Shown: in pieces, positions 49,802-58,600 of the stretch
Position numbering within the stretch: position 1 is the stretch's first letter
Layout of the letters: each line of letters opens with the position of its first letter
From: Sphingobium jiangsuense
Lineage (GTDB): Bacteria > Pseudomonadota > Alphaproteobacteria > Sphingomonadales > Sphingomonadaceae
Direction: 5' to 3'
Assembly: GCF_014196495.1 (NCBI RefSeq)
Contig: NZ_JACIDT010000022.1
Span: forward strand, 1 to 61,834
DNA length: 61,834 nt
The notes under the pieces: model-generated
Database searches by the model: none
Told to the model about the DNA's origin: nothing
What the model saw: the letters and a program-made list of their open reading frames with translations, nothing else
Made by a program: the position numbers and the translations under genes

Positions 49802-50347
49802 ATGATTAATGTTCTTAGCTTGGGCCATTCCAATATCGGCTGGGATGAGTTCCACTACGCACTCGACCAATTCGATGTCGGTTGCGTGATCGACGTGCGG
49901 TCGTCGCCCCGTTCGCGCTGGCAGCACTTCAACAAGCCGCAACTGCGGGTCCGGCTGAACCGGGTTGGCATCGCCTACGTCCACCTGGGCGACGATCTGG
50001 GCGGGATACCCACGAGCGGCCCCACCGACTATGCAGCGCGGCATCGAACCTCCGCCTTCGCCACAGGGATCGAGAGGGTTCTGGGGATCGCTGCCCGATG
50101 CACACCTGCCCTATTGTGTTCGGAGCGCGACCCGCTGCACTGCCACCGCTTCCTGCTGATCTCCCGTCACCTGCACAGCCTGCCCGATGTCCGGGTCGCA
50201 CACATTCGCCACAACGGCACGCTGGAATGCCACGACGCTGCCGAGGAACGTCTGCTCGCCCTGCACAAGCTGTCCGGCGATCTGTTGTCGGATCGCAGTC
50301 AGCGACTGGCTGACGCCTATGCCCGACAGGAGCGGAAGCTGGGCTGA
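49802..50347 (+). CDS. DUF488-family protein
   Basis: 181 aa, with AAAGGA upstream of ATG 49802. LSLGHSNIGWDEFHYALDQF near 5 and VIDVRSSPRSRWQHFNKPQL near 29-48 are the DUF488 signature. GIAYVHLGDDLGGIP near 56 and CSERDPLHCHRFLL near 107 complete it, with the conserved Cys and His. DUF488 proteins are often found in islands and near restriction or defence genes; no enzymatic role is settled. Its end begins a repeat unit described below. Confidence 0.8.
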   Translation: MINVLSLGHSNIGWDEFHYALDQFDVGCVIDVRSSPRSRWQHFNKPQLRVRLNRVGIAYVHLGDDLGGIPTSGPTDYAARHRTSAFATGIERVLGIAARCTPALLCSERDPLHCHRFLLISRHLHSLPDVRVAHIRHNGTLECHDAAEERLLALHKLSGDLLSDRSQRLADAYARQERKLG

Positions 50348-50430
50348 AAGCGGTGATCCTTAAACCCCCGTTTTGGGGCCAGAGAACTTCGCCCATCATT
50401 TTGAAATCGCGTGAGGATTTTCCGATCATG
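50341..50430 (+). repeat. Diverged direct repeat A (leader unit)
   Basis: This unit starts at the TTGGGCTGAA-like end of DUF488 (TGGGCTGAA), passes a CCCCC stretch, CATCATT and TGAAATC, and ends at an ATG. Copy B lies at 50532-50622. By eye the two are about 60% identical with the same landmarks. See findings. Confidence 0.6.
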
Positions 50431-50541
50431 AAAACATTTAATTGTCCAAACCAAGATCACGAGAACGACCATGTGTGGTGGGTGGCACACTGCGGTCAGC
50501 TGAACCGATCCACCGCCTCCCACATGGGCAAATTGGGCTGA
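50428..50541 (+). CDS. 37-residue ORF between the leader repeats
   Basis: 37 aa, starting MKTFNCPNQDHENDHVWW. CPNQDHENDH...AHC is a possible metal-binding cluster. It starts at the end of repeat A and ends at the start of repeat B, and its first codons resemble those of the integrase. It may be a small real protein or a remnant of a duplicated gene. No domain is recognised. Confidence 0.3.
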   Translation: MKTFNCPNQDHENDHVWWVAHCGQLNRSTASHMGKLG

Positions 50542-50622
50542 AGTCGTGACTTTCAGAACCCCCTTTTTCTGCACAGCGATATTCCACCATCCTTCTGAAA
50601 TCACAGGGAGAATTGCGAAATG
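50532..50622 (+). repeat. Diverged direct repeat B (leader unit)
   Basis: The second unit begins TTGGGCTGAA, has CCCCC followed by TTTTT, then CCATCCTT and TGAAATCA, and ends at the integrase ATG (50620). Confidence 0.6.
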
Positions 50623-51612
50623 CAAAATACAAAAATTGTACAAGAAACGAGTGATCCGATTTGTGCAATTAATTGCAAATCGGGCGATCAGACGGGGCAG
50701 AAAATCCAGCTCATAGGGTTGCTTTCAGAGCCGATCCGTCACCTTTTATCCCATTCCCTATCCGCCAACAGCAAACGCGCCTACGCATCCGATCTGGCCC
50801 ATTTCCGGGCGTCCGGCGGGGACATCCCCTGTTCGCCCGAAGCGGTCGCGGGCTACCTCGCCGAGATTGTCGACACACATGCCGTCGCGACGATCCAACG
50901 AAGGCTTGCCGCTATCGCCAAGGCGCATCGGGCATCCGGCCATGACGATCCTTGCCGGGCGGAAATCGTGAAAGCGTCGATGCGCGGGATACGTCGGATC
51001 AAGGGTGTCGCGCAGCGCGAGGCTCAAGCTCTGCAACGCGATGACCTGTTCCTGGTATTGGAGCGGATGGGCGGCCGGCCTATCGACATACGGGACAAGG
51101 CCCTGTTGCTCATCGGCTTCGCCGCTGCCTTCCGCCGCTCGGAACTTGTCGGGCTGGACTGCGATGATGTCGCGCATGTCCGGCAAGGGATCGTGCTACA
51201 CCTGCGCCACTCGAAAACCGACCAGGACGGGCAGGGCCGTAAGATCGCCATCCCCCACGGACGCACCCGGTGGTGCCCGGTGCATTACCTCACTGGCTGG
51301 CTCGCTCATGCTGGGATCGAGCAAGGACCGATCTTCCGCAGCATCGACCGGCACGGGCATATCTCCCCTGATCGCCTGTCCGGGGATGCAGTAGCGACGA
51401 TCATGAAAAAACGGGTGGAGGCTGCGGGCTTCGATCCTGCAACCTTTTCCGGCCATTCCCTGCGCGCCGGACTTGCCACCAGTGCCGCAATGGCCGGGGC
51501 GTCGTCTTGGAAAATCCGTCAGCAGACCGGCCACAAGAGCGACGCTATGCTCGCCCGCTACATTCGAGACGGCGACATATTCGTCAATAATGCCGCAGGC
51601 GCAGTGCTGTGA
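50620..51612 (+). CDS. Tyrosine recombinase of the island
   Basis: 330 aa. The N-terminal core-binding domain (about 30-135) includes LLSHSLSANSKRAYASDLAH. The catalytic set is complete: Arg in FRRSELVGL near 170, Lys in LRHSKTDQ near 197, His-x-x-Arg in SGHSLRAGLA near 281, His in QQTGHKSD near 305 and Tyr in LARYIRDG near 315. It integrates or excises DNA or resolves replicons. Codons 13-18 contain the second 17-bp palindrome (50662-50678). It heads the metal-resistance part of the island. Confidence 0.9.
   Translation: MQNTKIVQETSDPICAINCKSGDQTGQKIQLIGLLSEPIRHLLSHSLSANSKRAYASDLAHFRASGGDIPCSPEAVAGYLAEIVDTHAVATIQRRLAAIAKAHRASGHDDPCRAEIVKASMRGIRRIKGVAQREAQALQRDDLFLVLERMGGRPIDIRDKALLLIGFAAAFRRSELVGLDCDDVAHVRQGIVLHLRHSKTDQDGQGRKIAIPHGRTRWCPVHYLTGWLAHAGIEQGPIFRSIDRHGHISPDRLSGDAVATIMKKRVEAAGFDPATFSGHSLRAGLATSAAMAGASSWKIRQQTGHKSDAMLARYIRDGDIFVNNAAGAVL
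50662..50678. repeat. 17-bp palindromic repeat, copy 2 (inside the integrase gene)
   Basis: TGTGCAATTAATTGCAA, identical to 48128-48144. It encodes Cys-Ala-Ile-Asn-Cys in the integrase N-terminus. The two copies bracket 2.5 kb. Confidence 0.9.
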
Positions 51613-51714
51613 ATGAGCGCGAACATCACGCCATCGAAGTCACAGTAGCCGGCCTTCCCATAGCAACCGAAATTGCTTGGTCGGTACGCACACTTCACAG
51701 AGTTGATCGCCATT

Positions 51715-52104
51715 TCATCCCGGCGCCAAAGCCTCAATGATTCTGCACTCGGCGATAGTTCCCTGACTGCATTGATTGAGCAGGCTGGCCAGCTCCCGTT
51801 GCAGCGCCTGCAAATCTTCGATCTTCCGCTCAACTGAACGAAGTTGCTCTCGGGCGAGTTCGTCCACGGCGCCGCAGGAACGCGAATGATCATCGGAGAG
51901 ATCGAGCAATGCTCGCACCTGGTCGAGCGTAAATCCCAGATCACGGGATCGGCGGATGAAGGACAGGCGATTAAGGTGGGCCTGGTCATAGACCCGGTAA
52001 TTGCCGCCGGTTCGGCTAGGTGCGGGAATCAGCCCCTCCTTCTCATAGAAGCGGATGGTTTCGACGCGGGTGCCAGTCAGGCGGGAAAGATCGCCGATCT
52101 TCAT
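51715..52104 (-). CDS. MerR-family metal regulator, CadR/PbrR-like
   Basis: 129 aa from ATG 52104. MKIGDLSRLTGTRVETIRFY is the MerR HTH, then a dimerisation helix. Cys at DDHSRSCGAVDE near 77 and the pair QCSQGTIAEC near 113-122 match the Cd/Pb/Zn-binding pattern of CadR/PbrR regulators. It distorts the over-long spacer of a divergent promoter and activates it when metal binds. The promoter in front of the CDF gene has exactly this form. Confidence 0.85.
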   Translation of the reverse strand: MKIGDLSRLTGTRVETIRFYEKEGLIPAPSRTGGNYRVYDQAHLNRLSFIRRSRDLGFTLDQVRALLDLSDDHSRSCGAVDELAREQLRSVERKIEDLQALQRELASLLNQCSQGTIAECRIIEALAPG

Positions 52105-52106
52105 GC

Positions 52107-52137
52107 TTGACCCTATAGTGGCTTCAGGGTGCATAGG
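52107..52137 (+). promoter_or_regulatory. MerR-type promoter with 19-bp spacer
   Basis: TTGACC (52107-52112), 19-bp spacer, CATAGG (52132-52137). The operator ACCCT (52110-52114)...AGGGT (52126-52130) lies in the spacer, as in CadR/ZntR-type promoters. It controls the CDF and downstream efflux genes. Confidence 0.8.
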
Positions 52138-52172
52138 TCCATGCCATATCGAACCGACTCGGATTCACGATC

Positions 52173-52823
52173 ATGGCGCACGACTGCTGCTCAAAGAAAA
52201 GCGATACGCTGGCCGAACTGGCGGCCAAGAAGGACCAGCGCCGCGTCCTGATTGTGGTGATGCTCATCAATCTGGCGATGTTCGTGGCCGAGTTCGGCGG
52301 CGGGGTCGTCGCGCGTTCTTCGGCGCTCATGGCGGACTCGGTCGATATGCTTGGCGATGCCTTCGTCTATGCACTGAGCCTCTATGCGCTCCATCGCGGC
52401 GCACGTTGGGAAGCCGGTGCGGCGATGGTCAAGGGTGGCATCATTCTTGTCTTCGGCCTCGCGATCATCGCCGAGATCGCCGACAAGATCGTGAACGGTG
52501 TGCCACCATCCTCGACGCTGATGCTTGCTTTCGGGAGCATGGCGTTGGTCGCCAACCTCATTTGCCTGTCGCTGCTTTGGCGCTTCCGCAGGACCAATGT
52601 GAATATGTCGAGCACATTCGAATGTTCGCGCAATGATGTCGCGTCCAATATCGGCGTGCTGATGGCCGCTGGCCTGGTCGCCGTAACCGGCTCCGTTTGG
52701 CCAGATATTGTGGTTGGCGGCGTTATTGCGCTCGTCTTCCTGCGCTCCGCCTGGAAAGTGTTGGCGGAGGCCATTCCCGCTTGGCGGCAGACGCATTTAA
52801 TCCCGTCCGGGACTTTGCCATGA
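52173..52823 (+). CDS. CDF-family cation efflux transporter, short form
   Basis: 216 aa. It starts MAHDCCSKKSDTLAE with a Cys pair. Six membrane segments follow, with ALMADSVDMLGDAFVYAL near 51-68 (TM2, Asp-x3-Asp in place of the usual His-x3-Asp) and FECSRNDVASNIGVLM near 150 (TM5, Cys-x3-Asp). It lacks the C-terminal cytoplasmic domain of ZitB/YiiP, so it is shorter than the usual 300 aa. It exports Cd, Zn, Co or Pb from the cytoplasm. It is the first gene of the metal-induced operon. Confidence 0.85.
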   Translation: MAHDCCSKKSDTLAELAAKKDQRRVLIVVMLINLAMFVAEFGGGVVARSSALMADSVDMLGDAFVYALSLYALHRGARWEAGAAMVKGGIILVFGLAIIAEIADKIVNGVPPSSTLMLAFGSMALVANLICLSLLWRFRRTNVNMSSTFECSRNDVASNIGVLMAAGLVAVTGSVWPDIVVGGVIALVFLRSAWKVLAEAIPAWRQTHLIPSGTLP

Positions 52824-53185
52824 CAAAGCGCGGCCGATCCGCTATGGCGAACATAATGTTTCGTCACGGTATTCTTGTCCTGTTCATGCTGATCGCGTCG
52901 CTGACCACGGCGGCGACCCTGCACGCCAGCGAGTTTCCGGGCGCGACGAGCATTGAATGTTCTGGCTATGTGCATAGCGAAGGCGATGCCGATCAAACGC
53001 CGGGGGATGCCGATAAAGCCACGCCGCACCATCATGGCAATTGCCACGGCGCGGCTGCCTTCATCCCTGCCAGGGATGGCGCATCGACCCTGCGTGGACC
53101 ACTGACCTTGCCACCTTTCATCCCTACCGAAGCCGCGCTTGGTCGCTGGTTGTCCGGTCCAGACCTGCGCCCTCCCATCGCCTGA
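52820..53185 (+). CDS. Small His-rich periplasmic-type protein
   Basis: 121 aa from ATG 52820, overlapping the CDF gene by 4 bp. A hydrophobic N-terminal segment (FRHGILVLFMLIASLTTAAT, about 14-33) anchors or exports it. The centre carries PHHHGNCHG near 69 with clustered His and Cys that could bind metal. Similar small proteins accompany czc genes in sphingomonads. It may sense or buffer periplasmic metal; no function is established. Confidence 0.65.
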   Translation: MTKRGRSAMANIMFRHGILVLFMLIASLTTAATLHASEFPGATSIECSGYVHSEGDADQTPGDADKATPHHHGNCHGAAAFIPARDGASTLRGPLTLPPFIPTEAALGRWLSGPDLRPPIA

Positions 53186-53254
53186 TTGATGCTTTCCGGC
53201 CTGCCGCTTGCTCCGCACGCGGCTGACCCAACGCATTTCAATCAGGATTATATC

Positions 53255-54526
53255 ATGCACAGGATCATTGCGGCCTTGCTGGCCGCCACGTCTTGCGTCG
53301 CCACCGCGCAGGCGCAGGACACTATCGCGGCAGCGCCGCAACCGGCGGGGCCGGTTCTCACACTCGACCGGGCCGTTGAACTGGCGGGCGGCGCTGCGCC
53401 CGCAGCCGATGCCGCACAAGCGGGCATTGATGCCGCACGGGCATCGCGCACCGTCGCGGGACTGCGCCCCAACCCCAGCCTTGAGACACAGGTTGAGAAT
53501 GTCGCCGGCACCGGCCCGTATAATGGGTTCGATCAGGCGGAAACGACTGTCGGCCTCAACATCCCCATCGAGCTAGGCGGGAAACGCTCGGCCCGGATCG
53601 CGGTGGCAGATGCCCAAAGCAACCGCGCCCTGCTGATGGCCGCGATCACGCAGGCGGACATTCGGCTGCAAGTAACGCAGTTTTATGTGGAAGCTGTTGC
53701 GGCGCAGCGTCGCCTTGCCACCGCTCAGGATCAGCTTCGCATCACGCGCGATGCTGCCAATGCCGCCAGAGTCCGGGTTCAGGCGGGGCGTGCTTCCCCG
53801 CTTGAAGAACAACGCGCCGATGTGGCGCGCGTCAACGCTGAAGCTGGCGTCGAACGGGCGCAGCGACTGGCGGAGATCGCGCTGAGCAATCTTGCCCGGC
53901 GGATTGGGCAGCCCCTTGCCGGTCCGCTTGATGAAACCGCGCTCGATCGGCTTCCGGCCGCTGGCTATGGTCCAGCACAACCGCGTAATGCTGCTGGCAC
54001 AATGGCGCTGGCCGCTGCCGATGCCGATCTGGCCGTGGCCGATGCCGGTGTTCGTCTCGCGCGTTCGCAGCGCGTGCCCGATTTGACGGTGGGGCCAGGC
54101 ATCCGCCGCCTGGAAGCGACCAACGACACGGCTGCCGTTTTCAGCATCTCGGTGCCGATCCCGTTCTTCAACTCAGGCAAGGCCGCCGTTGAGCAGGCCA
54201 CCGCCGAGCAACGCCGCGCCGACGCGCAACGCCGTATGACCGCGCTCGATGTAGAGCAGGCCATCGCCGAGGCCGAAGCCAATGCCGCCAATGCCGCGAC
54301 CACCGCGCGCGCAGCGAACGGGCCAGCGCTTGCCGCCGCGCAAGAAGCCGCCCGTATCGCCCGCATCGGTTATCGTGAGGGCAAGTTCGGCCAGCTCGAT
54401 CTGCTCGATGCCGAACGCACGCTCGCCGAGACGCGCCTTACCGCGATCGACGCGCTTGCTGCCTACCAGAACGCCCGAGCGCAGTTGGAGCGCCTGACCG
54501 CTCCTGCACCCGAACAGGGGAATTGA
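53255..54526 (+). CDS. czcC: CzcC-like outer-membrane channel of the heavy-metal RND pump
   Basis: 423 aa from ATG 53255. The signal peptide MHRIIAALLAATSCVATAQA is followed by a TolC-fold: long paired helices rich in Ala, including LRITRDAANAARVRVQAGRA near 165 and RIARIGYREGKFGQLDLLDA near 370. It forms the trimeric outer-membrane duct of the Czc complex. Three bases separate it from czcB. Confidence 0.85.
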   Translation: MHRIIAALLAATSCVATAQAQDTIAAAPQPAGPVLTLDRAVELAGGAAPAADAAQAGIDAARASRTVAGLRPNPSLETQVENVAGTGPYNGFDQAETTVGLNIPIELGGKRSARIAVADAQSNRALLMAAITQADIRLQVTQFYVEAVAAQRRLATAQDQLRITRDAANAARVRVQAGRASPLEEQRADVARVNAEAGVERAQRLAEIALSNLARRIGQPLAGPLDETALDRLPAAGYGPAQPRNAAGTMALAAADADLAVADAGVRLARSQRVPDLTVGPGIRRLEATNDTAAVFSISVPIPFFNSGKAAVEQATAEQRRADAQRRMTALDVEQAIAEAEANAANAATTARAANGPALAAAQEAARIARIGYREGKFGQLDLLDAERTLAETRLTAIDALAAYQNARAQLERLTAPAPEQGN

Positions 54527-54529
54527 TTC

Positions 54530-55690
54530 ATGACATTGACGAAGAAAATCGCGGCACTGACGCCGCTAACCCTTGCCTTGCTGCTGGCCGCGTGCGGCAG
54601 CGGGAATGAGGCAAGCAATGAGGCGGCACCCGCTGGCGAACATGCCGAGGGCACAGCCAACCATGCCGATGAAGGCAAAATCGTCCTGACCGCGGAGCAA
54701 ATCGCGTCAGCCGGTATCCAGATCGCCCGCCCCACTGTTGGCGGCGGCGGCACGCTCGACTTACCCGCTACGATTGAGGGCGATCCGCAAGGAACGCAGG
54801 TGGTGTCGGCCGCAATCGGCGGCCGCGTCGTCTCGCTCACCCGCAATCTTGGGGAAACGGTGAACCGGGGCCAGACGCTCGCGATAATCGAAAGCCGCGA
54901 GGCGGCGCAGCTCAAGGGCGAAGTCGAGGCATCACGCGCGCGTCTGGCCCTTGCCAATTCCAATCTTGCGCGGGAGGAACGCCTGTTCGCGCAGCGCGTC
55001 TCGCCCGAACAGGATGTGATCGCCGCGCGCACGGCGGCGACCGAAGCCCGGATCGCCTATCAGCAGGCGCAAGGGCAAGTATCCGCTGCCGGTGGCGGTG
55101 GTGGCGGCCTCAACCGGCTCGGCATCACCGCGCCCCTTTCGGGGCAGGTCATCGCCCGCAGCGTTGTGCTGGGGCAGACCGTAGCAGCCGATGCCGAACT
55201 CTATCGCATCGCCAATCTTTCCAGCGTCTCGCTCTCCCTTAATCTCCAGCCCGCCGATGCGGGCCGGGTGAAGCCGGGCAACAGTGTGCTGGTGACGGCG
55301 CCGGGCCGGCAGGCGCAGGCCCGGATCAGCTTCGTTTCTCCTGCGCTCGATGCACAGACGCGATTGGTGCCGGTCATCGCCACGCTCGACAATCGTGCGG
55401 GTCAATGGCGCGTGGGTGAGTCCGTTACGGCCTCGGTCCAGCTTGCGGGTGGCGGCGGCGCCAATGTCGTGAGCGTGCCATCGACCGCGATCCAGACCGT
55501 TGAAGGCAAGACGGTCGTGTTCGTGCGAACCCGAGAGGGATTCCAGGTCGTGCCGGTCACGGTCGGCGACACGTCGGGCAGCAATGTGATCGTGCGCTCT
55601 GGCCTCAAGGGCAGCGAGCAGATCGCCACCACCAACAGCTTCACGCTCAAGGCCGAACTCGGCAAGGGCGAAGCGGCGCATGAGGACTGA
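54530..55690 (+). CDS. czcB: CzcB-like membrane-fusion lipoprotein
   Basis: 386 aa. Lipobox LLAACGSG near 20-26 anchors it in the inner membrane. The acidic/His linker (AGEHAEGTANHADEG) may bind metal. The lipoyl half (AAIGGRVVSLTRNLGETVNR), an alpha-hairpin (ASRARLALANSNLAREERLF) and beta-barrel domains follow. It links CzcA to CzcC. The metal-binding His region is typical of HME-type fusion proteins. It lies 3 bp before czcA. Confidence 0.85.
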   Translation: MTLTKKIAALTPLTLALLLAACGSGNEASNEAAPAGEHAEGTANHADEGKIVLTAEQIASAGIQIARPTVGGGGTLDLPATIEGDPQGTQVVSAAIGGRVVSLTRNLGETVNRGQTLAIIESREAAQLKGEVEASRARLALANSNLAREERLFAQRVSPEQDVIAARTAATEARIAYQQAQGQVSAAGGGGGGLNRLGITAPLSGQVIARSVVLGQTVAADAELYRIANLSSVSLSLNLQPADAGRVKPGNSVLVTAPGRQAQARISFVSPALDAQTRLVPVIATLDNRAGQWRVGESVTASVQLAGGGGANVVSVPSTAIQTVEGKTVVFVRTREGFQVVPVTVGDTSGSNVIVRSGLKGSEQIATTNSFTLKAELGKGEAAHED

Positions 55691-55693
55691 GCC

Positions 55694-58600
55694 ATGATCG
55701 CCCCCATCGTCAACTGGGCGGTCCACAAGCGCTGGTTCGTCCTGCTGCTGACCGCTATCGCCGCCGTCATCGGTGTCACAGCCCTTTATCGCTTGCCGAT
55801 CGACGCGGTGCCGGACATCACCAACAATCAGGTGCAGATCAACGTCCGCGCCTCCGCGCTCTCGCCTGAACTGGTCGAAAAGCAGGTCTCCTTCCCGATC
55901 GAAACCGCGCTGGCGGGGATTCCGGGGCTGGAGAATACCCGTTCCTTAAGCCGCAATGGCTTTGCCCAGATCACGGCCGTATTCGATGAATCGACCGACA
56001 TCTATTTCGCACGCCAGCAGGTGAGCGAACGGCTGAACGGTGTCGCGGAAAACCTGCCCTCCGGCGTGAACCCGGAAATGGGACCGATCGCCACAGGTCT
56101 GGGCGAAGTCTATATGTGGACGGTTCGGCTTGACCACCGCAAGGACGACAAGCACCTGCCCGGTGAGCCGGGGATGCAGCCCGATGGCAGCTATATCACG
56201 CCCGAAGGCGAGCGGCTGACCAACGATACCGACAAGGCGACCTATCTGCGCACAACGCAGGACTGGATCGTCACGCCGCTGCTCAAGAACACCAAGGGGC
56301 TGGCCGGGGTCGATTCCATCGGCGGCTATGTGAAGCAGTTTCAGGTGGTTCCCGATGTGCAGCGTCTCTCCGCTTTGGGACTGTCGCTGACCGATCTCGC
56401 CACCGCGTTGGAGAAGAACAACACGAGCGTCGGCGGCGGCTTCGTCAATCGCAATGGCGAGGGGCTGGCTGTGCGGTCGGATGCCCTTGTGCGCAATGCC
56501 GACGAACTCTCGCGCATCGTGGTCGCAACGCGGGAGGGCGTGCCGATCACGCTGGTGCAGGTCGCCACGGTCAAGACCGGGCAAGCGATCCGCATGGGAT
56601 CGGCGTCCGAGAACGGCACCGAAGTCGTGGTCGGCACTGCGATCATGCGTATTGGCGAGAACAGCCGCACCGTCGCAACGGCGGTGGCGGACCGTTTGGA
56701 GGAGATCAACGCCTCCCTGCCGCCCGATGTCATCGTGGAGCCGGTGCTGGACCGGACTGCGCTGGTCAACTCGACCATCAAGACGGTGGCCAAGAATCTG
56801 AGCGAGGGCGCACTGCTGGTCATCGTCGTGCTGTTTGCGCTGCTCGGCAATTTTCGCGCGGCGCTGATCGCGGCGATGGTCATTCCGGTGACGATGCTGC
56901 TGACCAGCTTCGGCATGTTGCGCCTTGGCGTGTCGGCCAATTTGATGAGTTTGGGCGCGCTCGACTTCGGCCTGATCGTCGATGGCGCGGTCATCATCGT
57001 CGAGAATGCGCTGCGGCGCATGGCCGATGAACAGCACTATCAGGGCCGGCGTCTGACACTGGAAGAACGGCTCGCCACCGTGGCGACGGCCGCGCGCGAG
57101 ATGATCCGGCCTTCGGTCTATGGGCAGGCGATCATCATCCTCGTCTATATCCCGCTGCTCACCCTGACCGGGGTGGAGGGCAAGACCTTCGTGCCGATGG
57201 CGCTGACCGTCATCATTGCGCTCGCCTTCGCCTTCATCCTGTCGCTGACCGCCGTTCCCGCTGCCATCGCGATCTGGCTCTCCAACCGGATCGAGGAGAA
57301 GGAGGGCCGCATCATGGGCTGGCTCAAGGCCCGCTATGAGCCGGGGCTGGACAAGGCGATGCAGCGCCCGACCCTGACGATGGGCGCGGGCATTGGCGGT
57401 TTCGTCATCGCCATCGTGGCGTTCATGTCGCTGGGACAGGTGTTCCTGCCGCAACTCGATGAAGGCGACCTGCTCATTCAGGCGCTGCGCATCCCCGCCA
57501 CATCGGTCCAGCAGAGCCAGGCGATGCAGATACCGATCGAGCGGATGGTGGCCAGGCAGCCGGAGGTGAAGTTCGTATTCTCCAAGACCGGCACGGCTGA
57601 ACTCGCGTCTGATCCGATGCCGCCCAACGCCACCGACATGTTCGTTATCCTGAAACCGCAGGACGAATGGCCCGATCCCAGCCTGACCAAAGCCGAACTG
57701 GTCGAACGCCTGGAAGGAAAGCTGAACCAGTTTCCCGGCAACGCCTACGAAATCACGCAGCCGATCCAGATGCGTTTCAATGAACTGATCGCAGGCGTGC
57801 GCGGTGACGTCGCGGTGAAGGTCTTCGGCGACGACTTCAACGCCATGAATGCCACGGCGGAGAAGATCGCAGGCGTTTTGCGCCGCACGCAGGGCGCGGC
57901 GGACGTGAAGGTCGAACAGACAAGTGGCCTCCCCATGCTCGACATTCGGGTGAACCGGGATGCCATGTCACGGCTCGGCGTCACCGCGCAGGACGTGCAG
58001 GATACGGTCTCGGCGACCATCGGCGGGCGGGAAGCCGGCATGATCTTCGAGGGCGACCGCCGCTTCCCGGTGGTAATCCGCCTGTCCGAAGCCCAGCGCG
58101 CCGATCTCGCTACGCTGGAACAGGTGCAGGTGCCTGTTCCGGGTGGTCGGTTCGTGCCGCTCGCCAGCGTCGCGGATATTCGCATCATCGACGGCCCCAA
58201 CCAGATCAGCCGTGAGAACGGCAAGCGCCGCGTCGTGGTGCAGGCCAATGTGCGTGGCCGTGACATTGCGAGCGTCGTGGAGGATGCTCAGGCGGCCATC
58301 GCCCGCGATGTTCGCCTGCCTGCGGGCAGCTATCTCGAATGGGGTGGCCAGTTCGAAAATCTCGCCTCCGCGCGGGAACGGCTGCAACTGGTGATCCCGG
58401 CCTGTTTCGCGCTGATCCTGCTGCTGCTCTACGGCGCTTTGGGGTCGATGCGGGACGCGGCCATCGTGTTCACCGGCGTTCCGCTGGCGCTGGTCGGCGG
58501 TGTGCTGGCCCTGTTCCTGCGGGGAATGGATTTTTCCATTTCGGCGGCAGTCGGGTTCATCGCGCTATCTGGCATCGCGGTGCTCAACGGCCTCGTCATG

